Assembly: GCA_964017195.1 (NCBI GenBank) | Contig: OZ024889.1 | Coordinates: 58,475,574-58,539,573, forward strand | Length of the DNA: 64,000 nucleotides | DNA from: Siderastrea radians | Lineage: Eukaryota; Cnidaria; Anthozoa; Scleractinia; Rhizangiidae | Direction: 5' to 3' | Shown: one piece after another, positions 54,848 to 64,000 of the stretch | Layout: every line of letters begins with the position of its first letter | Position numbering within the stretch: position 1 is the first letter of the stretch | Made by a program: the position numbers and the translations under genes | The notes under the pieces: generated by a model | Seen by the model: only the letters and a program-made list of their open reading frames with translations | Database searches by the model: none | Told to the model about the DNA's origin: nothing

Positions 54848-56342
54848 ATGGCTCAAGCTCCTGATGCTCCTCAGCAAGAACAAATTCAAGCATTGGCTGC
54901 TCCTCAAGATGCTGGGCAACCTGCAGAACCTGCCGGTCAGCCCGCGGCACAAGAACCTGAGGTATTTATTTTCTCCATTCTTTTTTCTTTCTTGTTTTGC
55001 CGTAGGTTGTTGCCACGTGGGTCTAACTTTGTTGGTTTCTGTGGAACGTCAGTTTCTCCATGTTTACGTTAGCCCATTCGGCTTGTGAAACGTAAATGAG
55101 TGATTCTTTTAGTGTTTTGTTTTACGTTGGCGCTTGTCGCTTGAGCAACGTATAGCCGGAATGTCAACTGTTTTACATTAGCCTTTGTGGCTTGTGAAAC
55201 GTAGATTGCTTTGTTGTTATAGTCGGTTTTACGTTGGCGTTTACCGCTTGAGCAACGTATAAGAGACCGGGGAATTTACGTTGGCCTTTTTGGCTTGCGG
55301 AACGTAAATAGGCGTTCGTTTTCGGTTTTGCATTACGTTAGCGCTTGTCGCTTGAGCAACGTATATTCTGGTACGTTAGCCTTTTTTGGCTTGTGAAACG
55401 TATTTGTGGTTTGTTTCTCTGTTTTATTTTATGTCGACGCTTCGCGCGTAACGTGTATGGTCGAAGTGACAATCTTTTAACGTTGGCCTTTTTGGCTTTT
55501 CAAGTGTTTTATCTGTAGATGTTTTTCTTTTTGTTTTACCCCATTTTAGTGTCGGTCGTTTGCGAAGTATAAAAGGTGTTATTTTGGTTCAGTTGCTTTT
55601 ACTTGCCCCTGTTTTTCGCCTGTCTTTGTTGCTGCCGCTTGTTTTTAATGTTCTTTCTATTGTTTTTGTTTTTTATTGTATTTGGTCTATTTTCGGCTTT
55701 TTAATTCAACTCCGCGGCTTAGCGCTTTGCCTTGTTTTATTGTTTTTATTCTAGTTAGCGCTGTCGGGTCTGTTTCTTTCGCGTATTTTCTCATCTTTTT
55801 GTTATTCGCACAGGTGATTTTTATCCCCTTTCCCCCTTTCTGTTTTCTCTTTACCTGCCTAGGCTGCCCTTAACGATTTTGCAGTGGTTCAGATAGAAAT
55901 CGCTGAGGTAAAGAACAAGCTCGATCAAAACTCGGTTCATAATGCCCTTCAGACTGTGAAGCAGCTAATTTCCCGTCCCGCGGGTATTTTTGATGTGCAT
56001 GCCGTCATTGCAGCTTTGGAGCATTTGGTTGACACGGCGAGAGAGAAAAATGATGCCCAGGCTTCCCGCTACAATTCTATCCTCAAGCAGACCAGGCCCC
56101 TGTCGTCGCATGCCTCTTTTCAGCCAGTACTCTTAAAGCTTCTGGGGGATAAAGAGGAGATCGCGATTGCCAAGGAGATTGAGAAGGCTTTCAAGCACAG
56201 TTCCAGTGTTCGTCCCCTTATGGGCAATCCTAGAATGCCGTATTCTAACCCCAGGGTTACCATTACATGTTACGCGTGTGGCCTCCGAGGCCACATTGCG
56301 AGAAATTGTCGAGTAAGGAAGGCCCGTAACAATTCCAACTGA
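54848..56342 (+). CDS. gag-like protein of the DIRS-like element, with a predicted intron
   Basis: Exon 1 at 54848-54961 (MAQAPDAPQQEQIQALAAPQ onward, Ala/Gln/Pro-rich, 38 codons) and exon 2 at 55863-56342 (from AALNDFAVVQIEIAEVKNKL). The donor GGTATTTATT at 54962 and the acceptor TTACCTGCCTAG at 55862 join the frame at phase 0 to give 197 residues. Exon 2 has a helical region and a CCHC zinc knuckle (CYACGLRGHIARNC) near the C-terminus, typical of nucleic-acid-binding Gag. The intron is inferred because exon 2 has no convincing in-frame start at its beginning and both sites are good. The alternative is a separate start at the in-frame ATG context inside exon 2. Confidence 0.65.
55066..55510. 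repeat. Alternating hairpin array inside the gag intron
   Basis: Nine short units begin at about 55066, 55124, 55174, 55231, 55278, 55335, 55373, 55430 and 55480. Type A is ACGTTAGCC-loop-GGCTTGTGAAACGT, type B is ACGTTGGCGC-loop-GCTTGAGCAACGT. Each can fold on itself (ACGTT with AACGT), and A and B alternate strictly. Spacing is 38-58 bases, dimer period about 105. The last B copy is degenerate. Confidence 0.8.
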
Positions 56343-56530
56343 ACTTTGTCGTGTATTGTGGGTTTGCTGTTATCCTATGAATTTTGTAACCTCCACAATA
56401 AAGTTTTGTTGTTTCCTTTAAGTCTATTTTTCCTTTATTTAGTTTCATCCTCATTTCCGAGTCTTGTCCAGGGGGGTTTTCTAAACTTAACCCTTTTCCA
56501 GTCTTCGGACGGATTCCTGGCTCAACTCGG

Positions 56531-57290
56531 TTGTGGGGTTTTATTTCCCTCCCTTTATTTTCTATTTGTTCTCCTTTTTTTCATTTTGACCAGCCTTTTG
56601 ACGTGGCTTCTTCTCATAGGCCCAAGGAGTCTTGGTGTAATTGGGAGGGAAAGCCCTACAACTGGGTCGGGCCGCTCCCCTCAGTGGATATGGTCTCTTC
56701 CGGCTCTGTGTATGCTTCACCTACGCACATCCCCTTTAGAGATAACGAAAACTTCATTGCTGGGAACATTCAAGCAAACTGTCATAAATGGCGGACCATT
56801 TTGCTCAACTGCTCCAAGGCAGATGAAATTTTTCGCTACGTTTCATTGGGGGTGGATATCCAGGAATTTTTTACGCCTTTTAAGGGAACGTTTCAGGGCC
56901 GTTCTTATGACTCGCCCATTCCGCCTCGCATCGTCTTTCCTAATGCGCGCAATTGCCAGGACCACGAGGGTTTTATTTCTAATTGCATTTTTGAAAGAGT
57001 CCGAAATGGTTCCCTTCTGGTTGTTGGCAAAGTTGGTTTTGTTGCCCCGCCCCATCTCGTCATGCCCATTACGACAGAGCCCACGAAGCCACGTATGTGC
57101 CATGACGAGCGTTTTTTAAATCTTTGGATTAAGGACTGCCCGTTCACTCTAAACTATATTACCGACCTGCCTCGCTATGTCGGACTCAACCACTTCCAGT
57201 CTACTATAGACGATAAGAGCGGCTACGATCATATTCCTTTACACCCTCCAGCTGCACCTTTTTCGGTTTACAATGGAAAGGTTATTATTT
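56531..57290 (+). pseudogene. DIRS-like reverse transcriptase, N-terminal part
   Basis: Open through PPRIVFPNARNCQDHEGFIS, then VAPPHLVMPITTEPTKPRMC and HDERFLNLWIKDCPFTLNYI, which is the RT palm region with STIDDKSGYDHIPL as motif A. An upstream AG after a pyrimidine tract at 56593 might be a splice acceptor. Frame is lost near 57285 before TYTTIPFGWKASAYIYNTVG. Confidence 0.85.
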
Positions 57291-57622
57291 TACTTACACC
57301 ACCATTCCCTTCGGGTGGAAGGCCAGTGCGTACATATACAACACTGTTGGCATGGCGGCTACAAGCTACATAAGGTCTTTAGGAGTTCCTTGCTCTCAAT
57401 ATATCGATGACAGGCATCTTGGCCAGCTTCGCCCTCGTTCTAAGTCCCATGTAAACTTTTCGAACTTTCAGCTTGCAGAAATGGGGACTTTTATCGCGTG
57501 TTCTGTTCTCCTGGAGTTAGGCTATTTTCTTAGCATTGTTAAGAGCGTTTTCATTCCGCGCATCAAAGTAAAATTCCTGGGGCACATCTGTCAATCCGAC
57601 ATACAGGCTTTTTACGCTACCA
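57291..57622 (+). pseudogene. DIRS-like reverse transcriptase, catalytic part
   Basis: Continues with TIPFGWKASAYIYNTVGM and the catalytic CSQYIDDRHLGQL, then VKSVFIPRIKVKFLGHICQS. A second frame change occurs near 57622 before RDKVLKFATLRDSIL. Confidence 0.88.
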
Positions 57623-58370
57623 AGGGATAAAGTTTTAAAGTTCGCTACTCTTCGTGATTCCATTCTGGAGAGTAAGACTGTGTCCCTCAAGAAGCTGCAG
57701 AAGTTCGCCGGGAAGACAACTTCCTTTTCCCTTTCCGTTCCAGCTGCGAAGCTCTTTACCAATTGTGTTTACCAGGCCATATCGGCAGCCTCCAAAACTC
57801 CAAGGGCTATCGCTGTTTCTTCGACTTTGAAGCAAGAACTCTTGCATTGGCATTTTCTTGATGATTGGAATGGCTATCTCCCTTGGAAAGATGAAAAGCA
57901 CGTCTCGAACACTCTTTTCTGTGATGCGTCCGATGTTGGCTGAGGCGGAGTGCTTAAAGTCCCAGAGAAAGAAGAGAAAACACTGCGTGGATATTGGGAT
58001 GACGATACCCGGCAACTCCCTATAGCAGTCAGGGAGGCGCGCGCTCTACTTCACACCTTGGAAAGTGTTGGGGAAATTATCGCTAATTCCAGAGTGGATT
58101 GCTTTATCGATAATAAAGTTGTGGTTTCATGTTGGGAACGCCAGCTCTCCCAGATGCCAGCCCTGTCTTCCGTTATGAAGGACATCTTTTCCCTAACTTT
58201 GAAATTCAACCTGGCGCTGAAAACCTTTTTGGTTCCTTCTAGAGAGAATCCCGCTGATTTTCCGTCCCGTTCCCTGTCTGATGCAGATTGCAAGCTTAGC
58301 CCACTCGCCTGGAAACTAGTGGATCAGGCTTTTGGCCCTCATTCGCTGGACTTGATGGCCTGTCCTCCAA
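57623..58370 (+). pseudogene. DIRS-like connection and RNase H domain
   Basis: SVSLKKLQKFAGKTTSF and LFCDASDVG lead to an in-frame TGA at 57941, then GGVLKVPEKEEKTLRGYWDD. RNase H landmarks include FCDASD, REARALLHTLE, CFIDNKVVVSCW and SRENPADFPSR. A frame change near 58368 follows HSLDLMACP. Confidence 0.88.
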
Positions 58371-58749
58371 TGTTCAGTGTGATTCTAAGGGTAAACCTCT
58401 CCGTTTTTTCTCCCCGTTTCCTAATCCGGGCTCATCTGGTACAAATCTTTTCGCCCAAGTGCTTGATCCCTCCGAAAACGCATATGTTTTTCCCCCCTTT
58501 GTTCTGGTAGGGCCTTTGCTCAATTTTTTATCCTCACAGCCATGCCCCATTACTTTGGTTGTGCCTGATCTAAGTCCCAAACGTTATTGGTGGCCCATTC
58601 TGTACCACAGGGCTTCCAGCTACTTTCAGTTGGGCTCTAAGGGTCAAAAGGATATTCTCCTTTTTCCTAACTCTAATCTATCCGGATCCTTTGCTCCGCG
58701 AGCTTTGCAGTGGGATCTTTGGGTCTTCCGGGTTTTACCTTCTGATTAA
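58371..58749 (+). pseudogene. DIRS-like pol C-terminal segment
   Basis: SNVQCDSKGKPLRFFSPFPN, LVGPLLNFLSSQPCPITLVV and VPDLSPKRYWWPILYH; this post-RNase H block is characteristic of DIRS-order elements. Ends at a stop at 58749. Confidence 0.8.
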
Positions 58750-59449
58750 AAAGTTTTTGTTTCCCTCTTTTGTCTTGTTCTTCAGGAACTTCCCTTGGTA
58801 CCGCGCCTTTGGTGCCCTGCTGTTCAGTGCCCGATATCGGCGCCTCTTTCAATCACAACAGAGCGTTAACAGCAAAATTCAGCTTGATCTTCCCTCCATC
58901 AACAATCGCTTACAATCTATTCAAGCTCTTCGTGCCTCTAAGCCCTATGAAAAGCAGAAATCAGCCCTTCAGAAGGAGTTGGAGAATTTTCTTTTCTCTC
59001 TCCCCCTTTCTAAGTCTTTATCTTCAGCAGCTCCTCAGGACCTTGTTCGTTTTCTTATTTATAAAGATCGGAAAGGGAAGACAAAGGTTCACAAGTCTAC
59101 CTGCCCTTTGTTCGGATCACATTCCAAGGAACGGTGTCAATGCCCAGTCCGTTTAGCGGCAGGAACTGTAGATAGCCTTATTGGGAAACTCCGTTCCATC
59201 TTCAATAATGCAGGAAGAGCAGGTCCATGGTGTGACCTCCTTGGAACCGGCAATCCCGCCTCCTATCACTCCCTTTAAGATTATCTTCGTTTCCTGTATC
59301 AAGAGCAAGCCTCGTCCCACGTTTCTCCAAAGCAGTCCGTGCCAATTTTTCTGGACAAGTTGTGGAAATTGTGTCAGCACCTCAACCATCTAGCCTATTC
59401 TCATTCATTCATAAGGCACGAAAACGCTTTAAGCATTCCTGTTTATCTA
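58750..59449 (+). pseudogene. Tyrosine recombinase N-terminal domain, catalytic domain missing
   Basis: QDLVRFLIYKDRKGKTKVHK, then a Cys pair (CPLFGSHSKERCQCP) and AAGTVDSLIGKLRSIFNNAG and LLGTGNPAS, the SAM-like core-binding domain of DIRS/Ngaro recombinases. A stop at 59276 is followed in another frame by DYLRFLYQEQASSHVSPKQS and PIFLDKLWKLCQHL. The frame then runs into the right terminal repeat at 59395 and stops. The catalytic R...HxxR...Y domain is absent. Confidence 0.82.
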
Positions 59450-59720
59450 GCTTAATTCCCTTGGCGCATTCTACCCCCTCTCAGGCTACTCCTTCGGGGT
59501 TAATTTCTTGCTATTTAAGCGTTCTCTCGTTTCAAACTCGTCCTCTCATTTCCACGCGGGCTCTTAGGGTGACGCGAATTGGTTTCCCCCACCCTCCTCC
59601 CCTTCAGCGACGTCTACCATCCCTACATTTATACTCCCACTTTATGTCTTATGCAAAATTTTTTCCTCCCATATCTTAATAAGCATAAGTCATAGAGTGT
59701 CTTATTGAATGAATGTGAAT
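59395..59720 (+). repeat. Right terminal repeat of the DIRS-like element
   Basis: Repeats 54612-54826, then continues to a tip that is the inverted counterpart of the left tip (59697-59719). Confidence 0.88.
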
Positions 59721-59799
59721 ATATTACTATTTTCAAAAATATATATTACGCTCTACTTTAACGTATCGAGCACTATACTTCGATAAAACAGAACACAAA

Positions 59800-59801
<2 letters not shown>

Positions 59802-59872
<71 letters not shown>
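59802..59872. repeat. (TC)n(TA)n microsatellite
   Basis: Dinucleotide tracts at the 5' boundary of the next PLE fragment. Confidence 0.97.
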
Positions 59873-59874
<2 letters not shown>

Positions 59875-59875
<1 letters not shown>

Positions 59876-60760
59876 CAGGTGATTTTCACCAGTGAAGCCA
59901 AGAGAGTGCTCTACCCAACTGGCCACAAATTGAGGAAAATATTCAAAAGGAACACTATCAAATTAAGCTACAGCTGTATGTCAAACGTGAAACAAATAAT
60001 AGACGGACACAACAAAAACATCTTAAAGAAAGCAGCACAACCTCAACAAGACACAACCACAAAAACGTGCAACTGCAGAAAAGCAGACGAGTGCCCATTA
60101 AAAGGTGAATGCTTGCTAAAAGAAGTTGTGTACCAAGCCAAGGTCACAACCAAGGAAAAAACCGAGACATGTATAGGCCTGACTGCCACAGAATTCAAGA
60201 CCAGATGGAGGAACCACCCGAGATGTCATTCAAGCATGAGAACAAGAAGAATGACACTGAGCTCAGCAAATACCTGTGGCAGTTAAAAGAAAAGAAGAAA
60301 GATTTTACAATCACGTGGAAAATCCTTGTAAAAGCAAGAGCATACACCACTCTCACCAAGCGGTGCAATTTATGCATTTCAGAGAAGTTTTTTATAATAT
60401 CTAAACCACACATGGCAACCTTAAACAAGCGCAATGAGCTCATATCGACCTGCAGACACCGGCGAAAATACATTCTTAAGTACAATAATTAGTCAGACAT
60501 CGAGCGGACATTTACGCGCGCGCAAGTATAATTTTTAAATTTCTACGGTTCCTTACGCGCGCACTTAAAATTTAAATTTGCGGCTTTTTAAAAAAACGGT
60601 TTCTTGTCACGCGAACATATTGCTGATGTAAACCTTAACGATACTTCAGTGTATATGGAGATTAACTGATGAGTGGACCAACTCCGCGTTGGTCTACGAA
60701 ACAGATTTAAAATCCATGTGCCCTCATTGAGTTGTCCATCTACTGGTGTATATATATATA
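59875..60760 (+). mobile_element. PLE family C, 5'-truncated, bounded by (TA)n
   Basis: Encodes KRVLYPTGHKLRKIF, NTIKLSYSCMSNVKQIIDGH, a Cys-rich block (CNCRKADECPLKGEC), a GIY-YIG-like segment (VVYQAKVTTKEKTETCIGLT) and, after a frame break near 60220, TITWKILVKARAYTTLTKRC and CNLCISEKFFI. It lacks the RT. A GC-rich 3'UTR and a hammerhead-like core precede the (TA)n at 60752. Confidence 0.88.
60666..60720 (+). ncRNA. Hammerhead-like core with canonical CTGATGA and GAAA
   Basis: CTGATGAG, then a ten-pair stem II (GTGGACCAAC/GTTGGTCTAC, one G-U) with loop TCCGC, then CGAAAC. This is the textbook hammerhead core. Stem III can form only imperfectly (ACAGAT with ATC..TGT), the base in the cleavage position would be G, and no stem I partner is obvious, so the copy is probably inactive. 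Confidence 0.65.
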
Positions 60761-60770
60761 TATATATTTT

Positions 60771-61309
60771 ATTATTAAAAACTAGACTAGGTATCTTGGA
60801 TTTCTAGCATTTTGATTGGCTGAACGGAGCTAGGCTATCAGCTCATATACCTGCTGCGACAAATATGGTCAATGAACACTCAACAACAAAGTGAGCTGAA
60901 AGTTTTTTCCTCGCGAGCAACCCGACGAGAAAAATGGACGAGAAAAATCACTTGGCAGCGAATTTAAATTAAGCAGAAATTCAAACATCGTCACCAACAA
61001 GCATTACCAACAGCGTCGTCTAACACAAGTCAAAATTGTTTGAAGAAACTGTGCAGAAATAGAAATTTAAGCATTAAGCGTTACAATTAATTTCTTTCAT
61101 CGATCGTCACGTCGATCATTGAAATTGAACACGGTAGGTTTTATCAGGAAAGCTTTCCACTTCAAAATATCAAGACAAGACATAATATAAAACACAGTGA
61201 AATGGGACAGGAGCATTTAATAAAAACTATCACACATTCACGGCGCGGGTCGGTGCGAAAATCATGAAGCGGACGTCTATACAAGTACTAGAAAAAATAC
61301 AGCGGCAAA
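60771..61309. other. Non-coding stretch
   Basis: No gene or repeat recognised between the PLE and the hAT-like element. It contains the pre-insertion sequence continuous with 63461 onward. Confidence 0.4.
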
Positions 61310-61317
61310 CTACCAAG

Positions 61318-63460
61318 AGGGTGCTAATGGGGGTAACCAATTGTCAGTTAACTACTAATTTTTCGGACAAATGTCAGTTAACTACTCATTTTTCGGCCAA
61401 TTGTCAGTTAAATACTAAATATTGTAGTTATCTATTAACTTTCCTTTTCTTACATCGAAAACTATTGCTTCATAACCCGAATTTTTCCTCACTTCAGCAC
61501 GTCAATCATCCTTGGGGGTGGACCTTACTCAAATCAATAAATAAATTACAATTTCCAGACATGAAAATAATTATTAAAAAAGAACAATCAAATCAGAAAT
61601 CTTACTCATAATGAAAGAGAAAGAGAGTCCGAACTATTGAGAAAGATGAGAAAGTTGTTTTTGTTTAGTTGTTTAGTCTGCTCAGAGGGTCTGTCATTCT
61701 GACCCGTAATCAATTATTGACGAGATCTAAATCAGGCCAAACAAGGTCAACCCACGTTCGGCCCGAGTAGCCCTGCAGCTCTTAACAACCTCTAATTTCA
61801 TTGGACCTTGGTATCACGCAGCTCTATTGTTTTCGGGGCTAGGGTCCATTGTTTTGTTGTTTGGTGTATTGTTTTCTCAGCAAATCAGAGAAGACCTTGT
61901 AAGAGCTGCGACATCGCCCCACGTTCGCGTGCTGGACAGTCAAATATCTAATCGTATCAGCTTCAAGTCAAACGCACCGAGTTTAAACTTTACCGCTTGT
62001 TGTAAAATTCCCATAAAATCTGTCAAATGTTTACATACTATGTCCATTGAATTGTGTTTCGCCAAGTCAAACGGCACGCGACCTCTGTATCGTTTTAATG
62101 CCGACCCTTTGTCATCATCTTGATAAAAACTTAGAATAACTTATTCCAAGTTTTTATCGAGATGACCATAGCTTGCGTGGCAGGCGCGGAGAGGGGAGGA
62201 AAAAGGGTTGAAATTATTAGCGAAAGCGAACAACGAGCGCGGAGCTCAAGAGGAATGGAGAGGGCGCGCCCACTACCAGGCCATTGTTTCAGGCGTGTTT
62301 TACTTCTCACCAAAATCGTGATTGGTCAGAACTACCTAATATTCCTTCTTAACAATCAAACTGTTTGTTATGTGTAAAAAACGTTTGTTTTTCAATGTAT
62401 TAAAAGGTAATACTATTGGACCCTGCCTTTCCAGGATTGTTTGTATGGATCGAGAAAGATCGAGACCCTGTCAAATGCAACGCATGCGCAGTTAACCAGA
62501 AGATTGTGACTGCATGGTTTAGTGGAAATGCACTGTTTTCTACGGAGCCGCTTGTTAGAATTTCATGAAATTTGGTAGAATAATAGTTCAGAACACGCTT
62601 AACTCGCCTGCACAAAAATTGAAATCCGACAGAGGACATGTTCAGAAAATGTTGAAATACAAAACACAAAATTGCAGAAGATCTCTCTGTCAAAATTTCA
62701 CCAGACCAGTGTCAATAGGGCAGTATTTTTCCAATTTTCCTAGAGACAAATGATGCAAAAAATCTATCGATTGGATTTTCCGAAAATAAATCAGACCCAT
62801 TATTTAATGCTGGTTTATTACCAGCTATTTTACCATGGCAACGGTACATAGTCCAATATAACATATCAAAATAAAATCTTTTTTAGCCGATTTTGCACCT
62901 TGCTAATTTTGGCCGCCCAATTGCCAGTGCGGTTTGAAAATAACGAGTAGTAATGCATAGCTACAAGAAAACTGTGTACGGCCACCTTAAGTACTCGAAA
63001 TTCGTGTTTCTCAATTTCCATTCAACATAGTTATAAAATGGGATGCATGACTCCCTTCCTCTCCCCTCCGTCCTCGAGAATAATTTCTCCCCTTTTCCCT
63101 CCCCCTTCTGCGCCTGTCACACAGTCTAGTTTGACCACGCCACTGCTCAAAGCCATCGCAGAGATCAAGGTCCAAGTTACGCTTGGCATGGCACTTTTGC
63201 ATCGGAAGTGACCCAAATAACAGTGAATACCGCTACCAGGTCATGCAGCGTGTCAGGTAAATGTCACGAAATAGCCTCGCTGTTAAGAAAATCTTTGTTG
63301 CTTTTAAAACATCAACAATCGTATTCAATATAATTAATAAAATGTCAGTTAACTGTTGACTTTTAATTTATCAGTTAACTACTAATTTTTTGGCCAAATT
63401 TCAGTTAACTACTATTATTTTGGCCAATTGTCAGTTAACTACTAACCCCATTAGCACCCT
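61318..63460. mobile_element. hAT-like non-autonomous transposon, 8-bp target duplication
   Basis: Termini AGGGTGCTAATGGGG and CCCCATTAGCACCCT are perfect 15-base inverted repeats, flanked by CTACCAAG at 61310-61317 and 63461-63468. Inside each end are three to four copies of TCAGTTAACTACTAATTTTT, in the same orientation at both ends. Length 2143. No transposase domain is recognised; the internal ORFs (61827-62123, 62400-62693, 63011-63216) are short and unsupported. Eight-base duplication and subterminal repeats fit hAT. Confidence 0.9.
62123..62160. repeat. Hairpin inside the hAT-like element
   Basis: GATAAAAACTTAGAATAA and its complement; possibly a nested MITE tip. Confidence 0.6.
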
Positions 63461-63695
63461 CTACCAAGAAGGAAGGAAGGGCGAGATTTTTTTCGCCTTT
63501 AACACGCAAAATTGACACTGGTTTACCTGCACTCGTTGTAGCTCTGTATTCCAACAGGTCCAAATGCTCAGATAGAAATCGGATGCCATGTAAACGGAGT
63601 TCAATCGCTTTTCCAATTGTTTGAATGTTGTTCTTAAGCTTACCATTCCGTCCGCAACCTCTAAACCGAGAACAACTGCATTTTGCACTTTGCAT
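63461..63695 (-). CDS. Possible exon, unrecognised, next to the hAT-like insertion
   Basis: Minus-strand ORF starting MQSAKCSCSRFRGCGRNGKL, with KAIELRLHGIRFLSEHLDLL and a basic tail. The hAT-like element inserted at its 3' end; the frame stays open across the target site into 61309 and leftward for about 30 codons. No family recognised; could be chance. Confidence 0.3.
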
Positions 63696-63699
63696 TTAA

Positions 63700-64000
63700 C
63701 AAACTATGATGGTGACTTCTAATGTTCCTCACTGCCGTAACCTTGCTTCTGAGCTGCATGGAAATTACCTCTTCAAGTTCAAATTTGTTCTGTCTTCAGT
63801 TCGATGAAACACGCACATGATGGCTCCGTTGTGCGAACAGATCACAAACTTGTTCAGTTTCAACTCCAGCAGCTAATATGGTGAAATTGTACAGCTTCAA
63901 TCCGCTTTGAACGATGATAACAACAATGTTTTCAGGAAAAATCAAACATGTACCATATTTCAGAGCCAATAATTAGAAGATTTCTTTCCAACACTTGTGC
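63700..64000. other. Window end, nothing recognised
   Basis: AT-rich sequence without an ORF or repeat of note. Confidence 0.4.

Larger units (their letters stand above)
54612..59720 (+). mobile_element. DIRS-order (tyrosine recombinase) retrotransposon, decayed
   Basis: Order: terminal repeat, spliced gag with zinc knuckle, RT, RNase H, N-terminal part of a tyrosine recombinase, second terminal repeat. The ends pair as a short inverted repeat: CTCATTCATTCATAAGGCAC near 54618 and GTGTCTTATTGAATGAATG near 59697. In addition a 215-bp segment is repeated directly. RT-RNase H followed by a recombinase, with no integrase or protease, is the hallmark of DIRS/Ngaro-type elements. Frame breaks in pol and loss of the recombinase catalytic domain make it inactive. 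Confidence 0.9.

Noticed and set aside
54612..59720. LTR retrotransposon of Gypsy/Copia type
   Set aside because: The direct terminal repeats suggest it, but there is no protease or integrase, and the RNase H-recombinase order and inverted tips fit the DIRS order.

Overview
This window is animal nuclear DNA. It carries spliced host genes with GT-AG introns, no bacterial operon structure, and a very dense load of mobile elements. The mixture (a cGAS-like receptor, a Golgi RGP1 orthologue, many EN+ Penelope-like elements, a DIRS-order element and hundreds of base pairs of foldback repeats) suggests a cnidarian, probably an anthozoan such as a stony coral. That taxon is an inference from content, not something read directly.

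Host genes. At 3.3-5.3 kb (+) is a single-exon cGAS-like/Mab-21 nucleotidyltransferase with all catalytic residues visible. At 8.4-17.8 kb (-) is a seven-exon RGP1 (Ric1-RGP1 Rab6 exchange-factor subunit), for which every splice junction can be placed in phase. At 19.8-24.2 kb (-) is a three-exon ATP-grasp ligase resembling the MvdD-type peptide ligases. Two sulfotransferase genes are broken: a carbohydrate sulfotransferase C-terminal part at 26.8-27.7 kb (-) and a galactose-3-O-sulfotransferase-like gene at 41.0-45.1 kb (+). Each is split by a 5'-truncated LINE with an (ATT)n tail, and the second is also cut off by a Penelope-like fragment. Two further ORFs (30.4 kb and 37.5 kb, both -) may be real exons but are not recognised.

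Mobile layer. Five Penelope-like (PLE) loci lie at 1.8-3.1, 45.1-46.1, 46.9-51.7, 51.8-54.2 and 59.9-60.8 kb. The 48.5-51.5 kb copy has an intact ORF (RT plus GIY-YIG endonuclease) and is preceded head-to-head by an inverted partial copy of itself. Six PLE 3' ends carry a short hairpin flanked by CTGAAGA/CTGATGA and GAAA, which reads as a hammerhead-ribozyme-like fold. The stem covaries between families. A decayed DIRS-order (tyrosine recombinase) retrotransposon fills 54.6-59.7 kb, with a spliced gag whose intron holds an alternating array of about nine hairpins. Non-autonomous DNA elements with clear target-site duplications sit at 5.5 kb (10 bp), 11.0-12.3 kb (10 bp), 32.2-33.7 kb (6 bp), 61.3-63.5 kb (8 bp) and 2.88 kb (TA). 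A foldback at 37.2 kb carries a tRNA-like core, and a tRNA-derived SINE is tandemly triplicated at 46.1-46.85 kb.

How it fits together. The left third (3-24 kb) is mostly host genes with repeats in introns and flanks. From about 25 kb rightwards the sequence is gene-poor and built from nested repeats. The right 20 kb is almost entirely retroelement sequence separated by (TA)n tracts.
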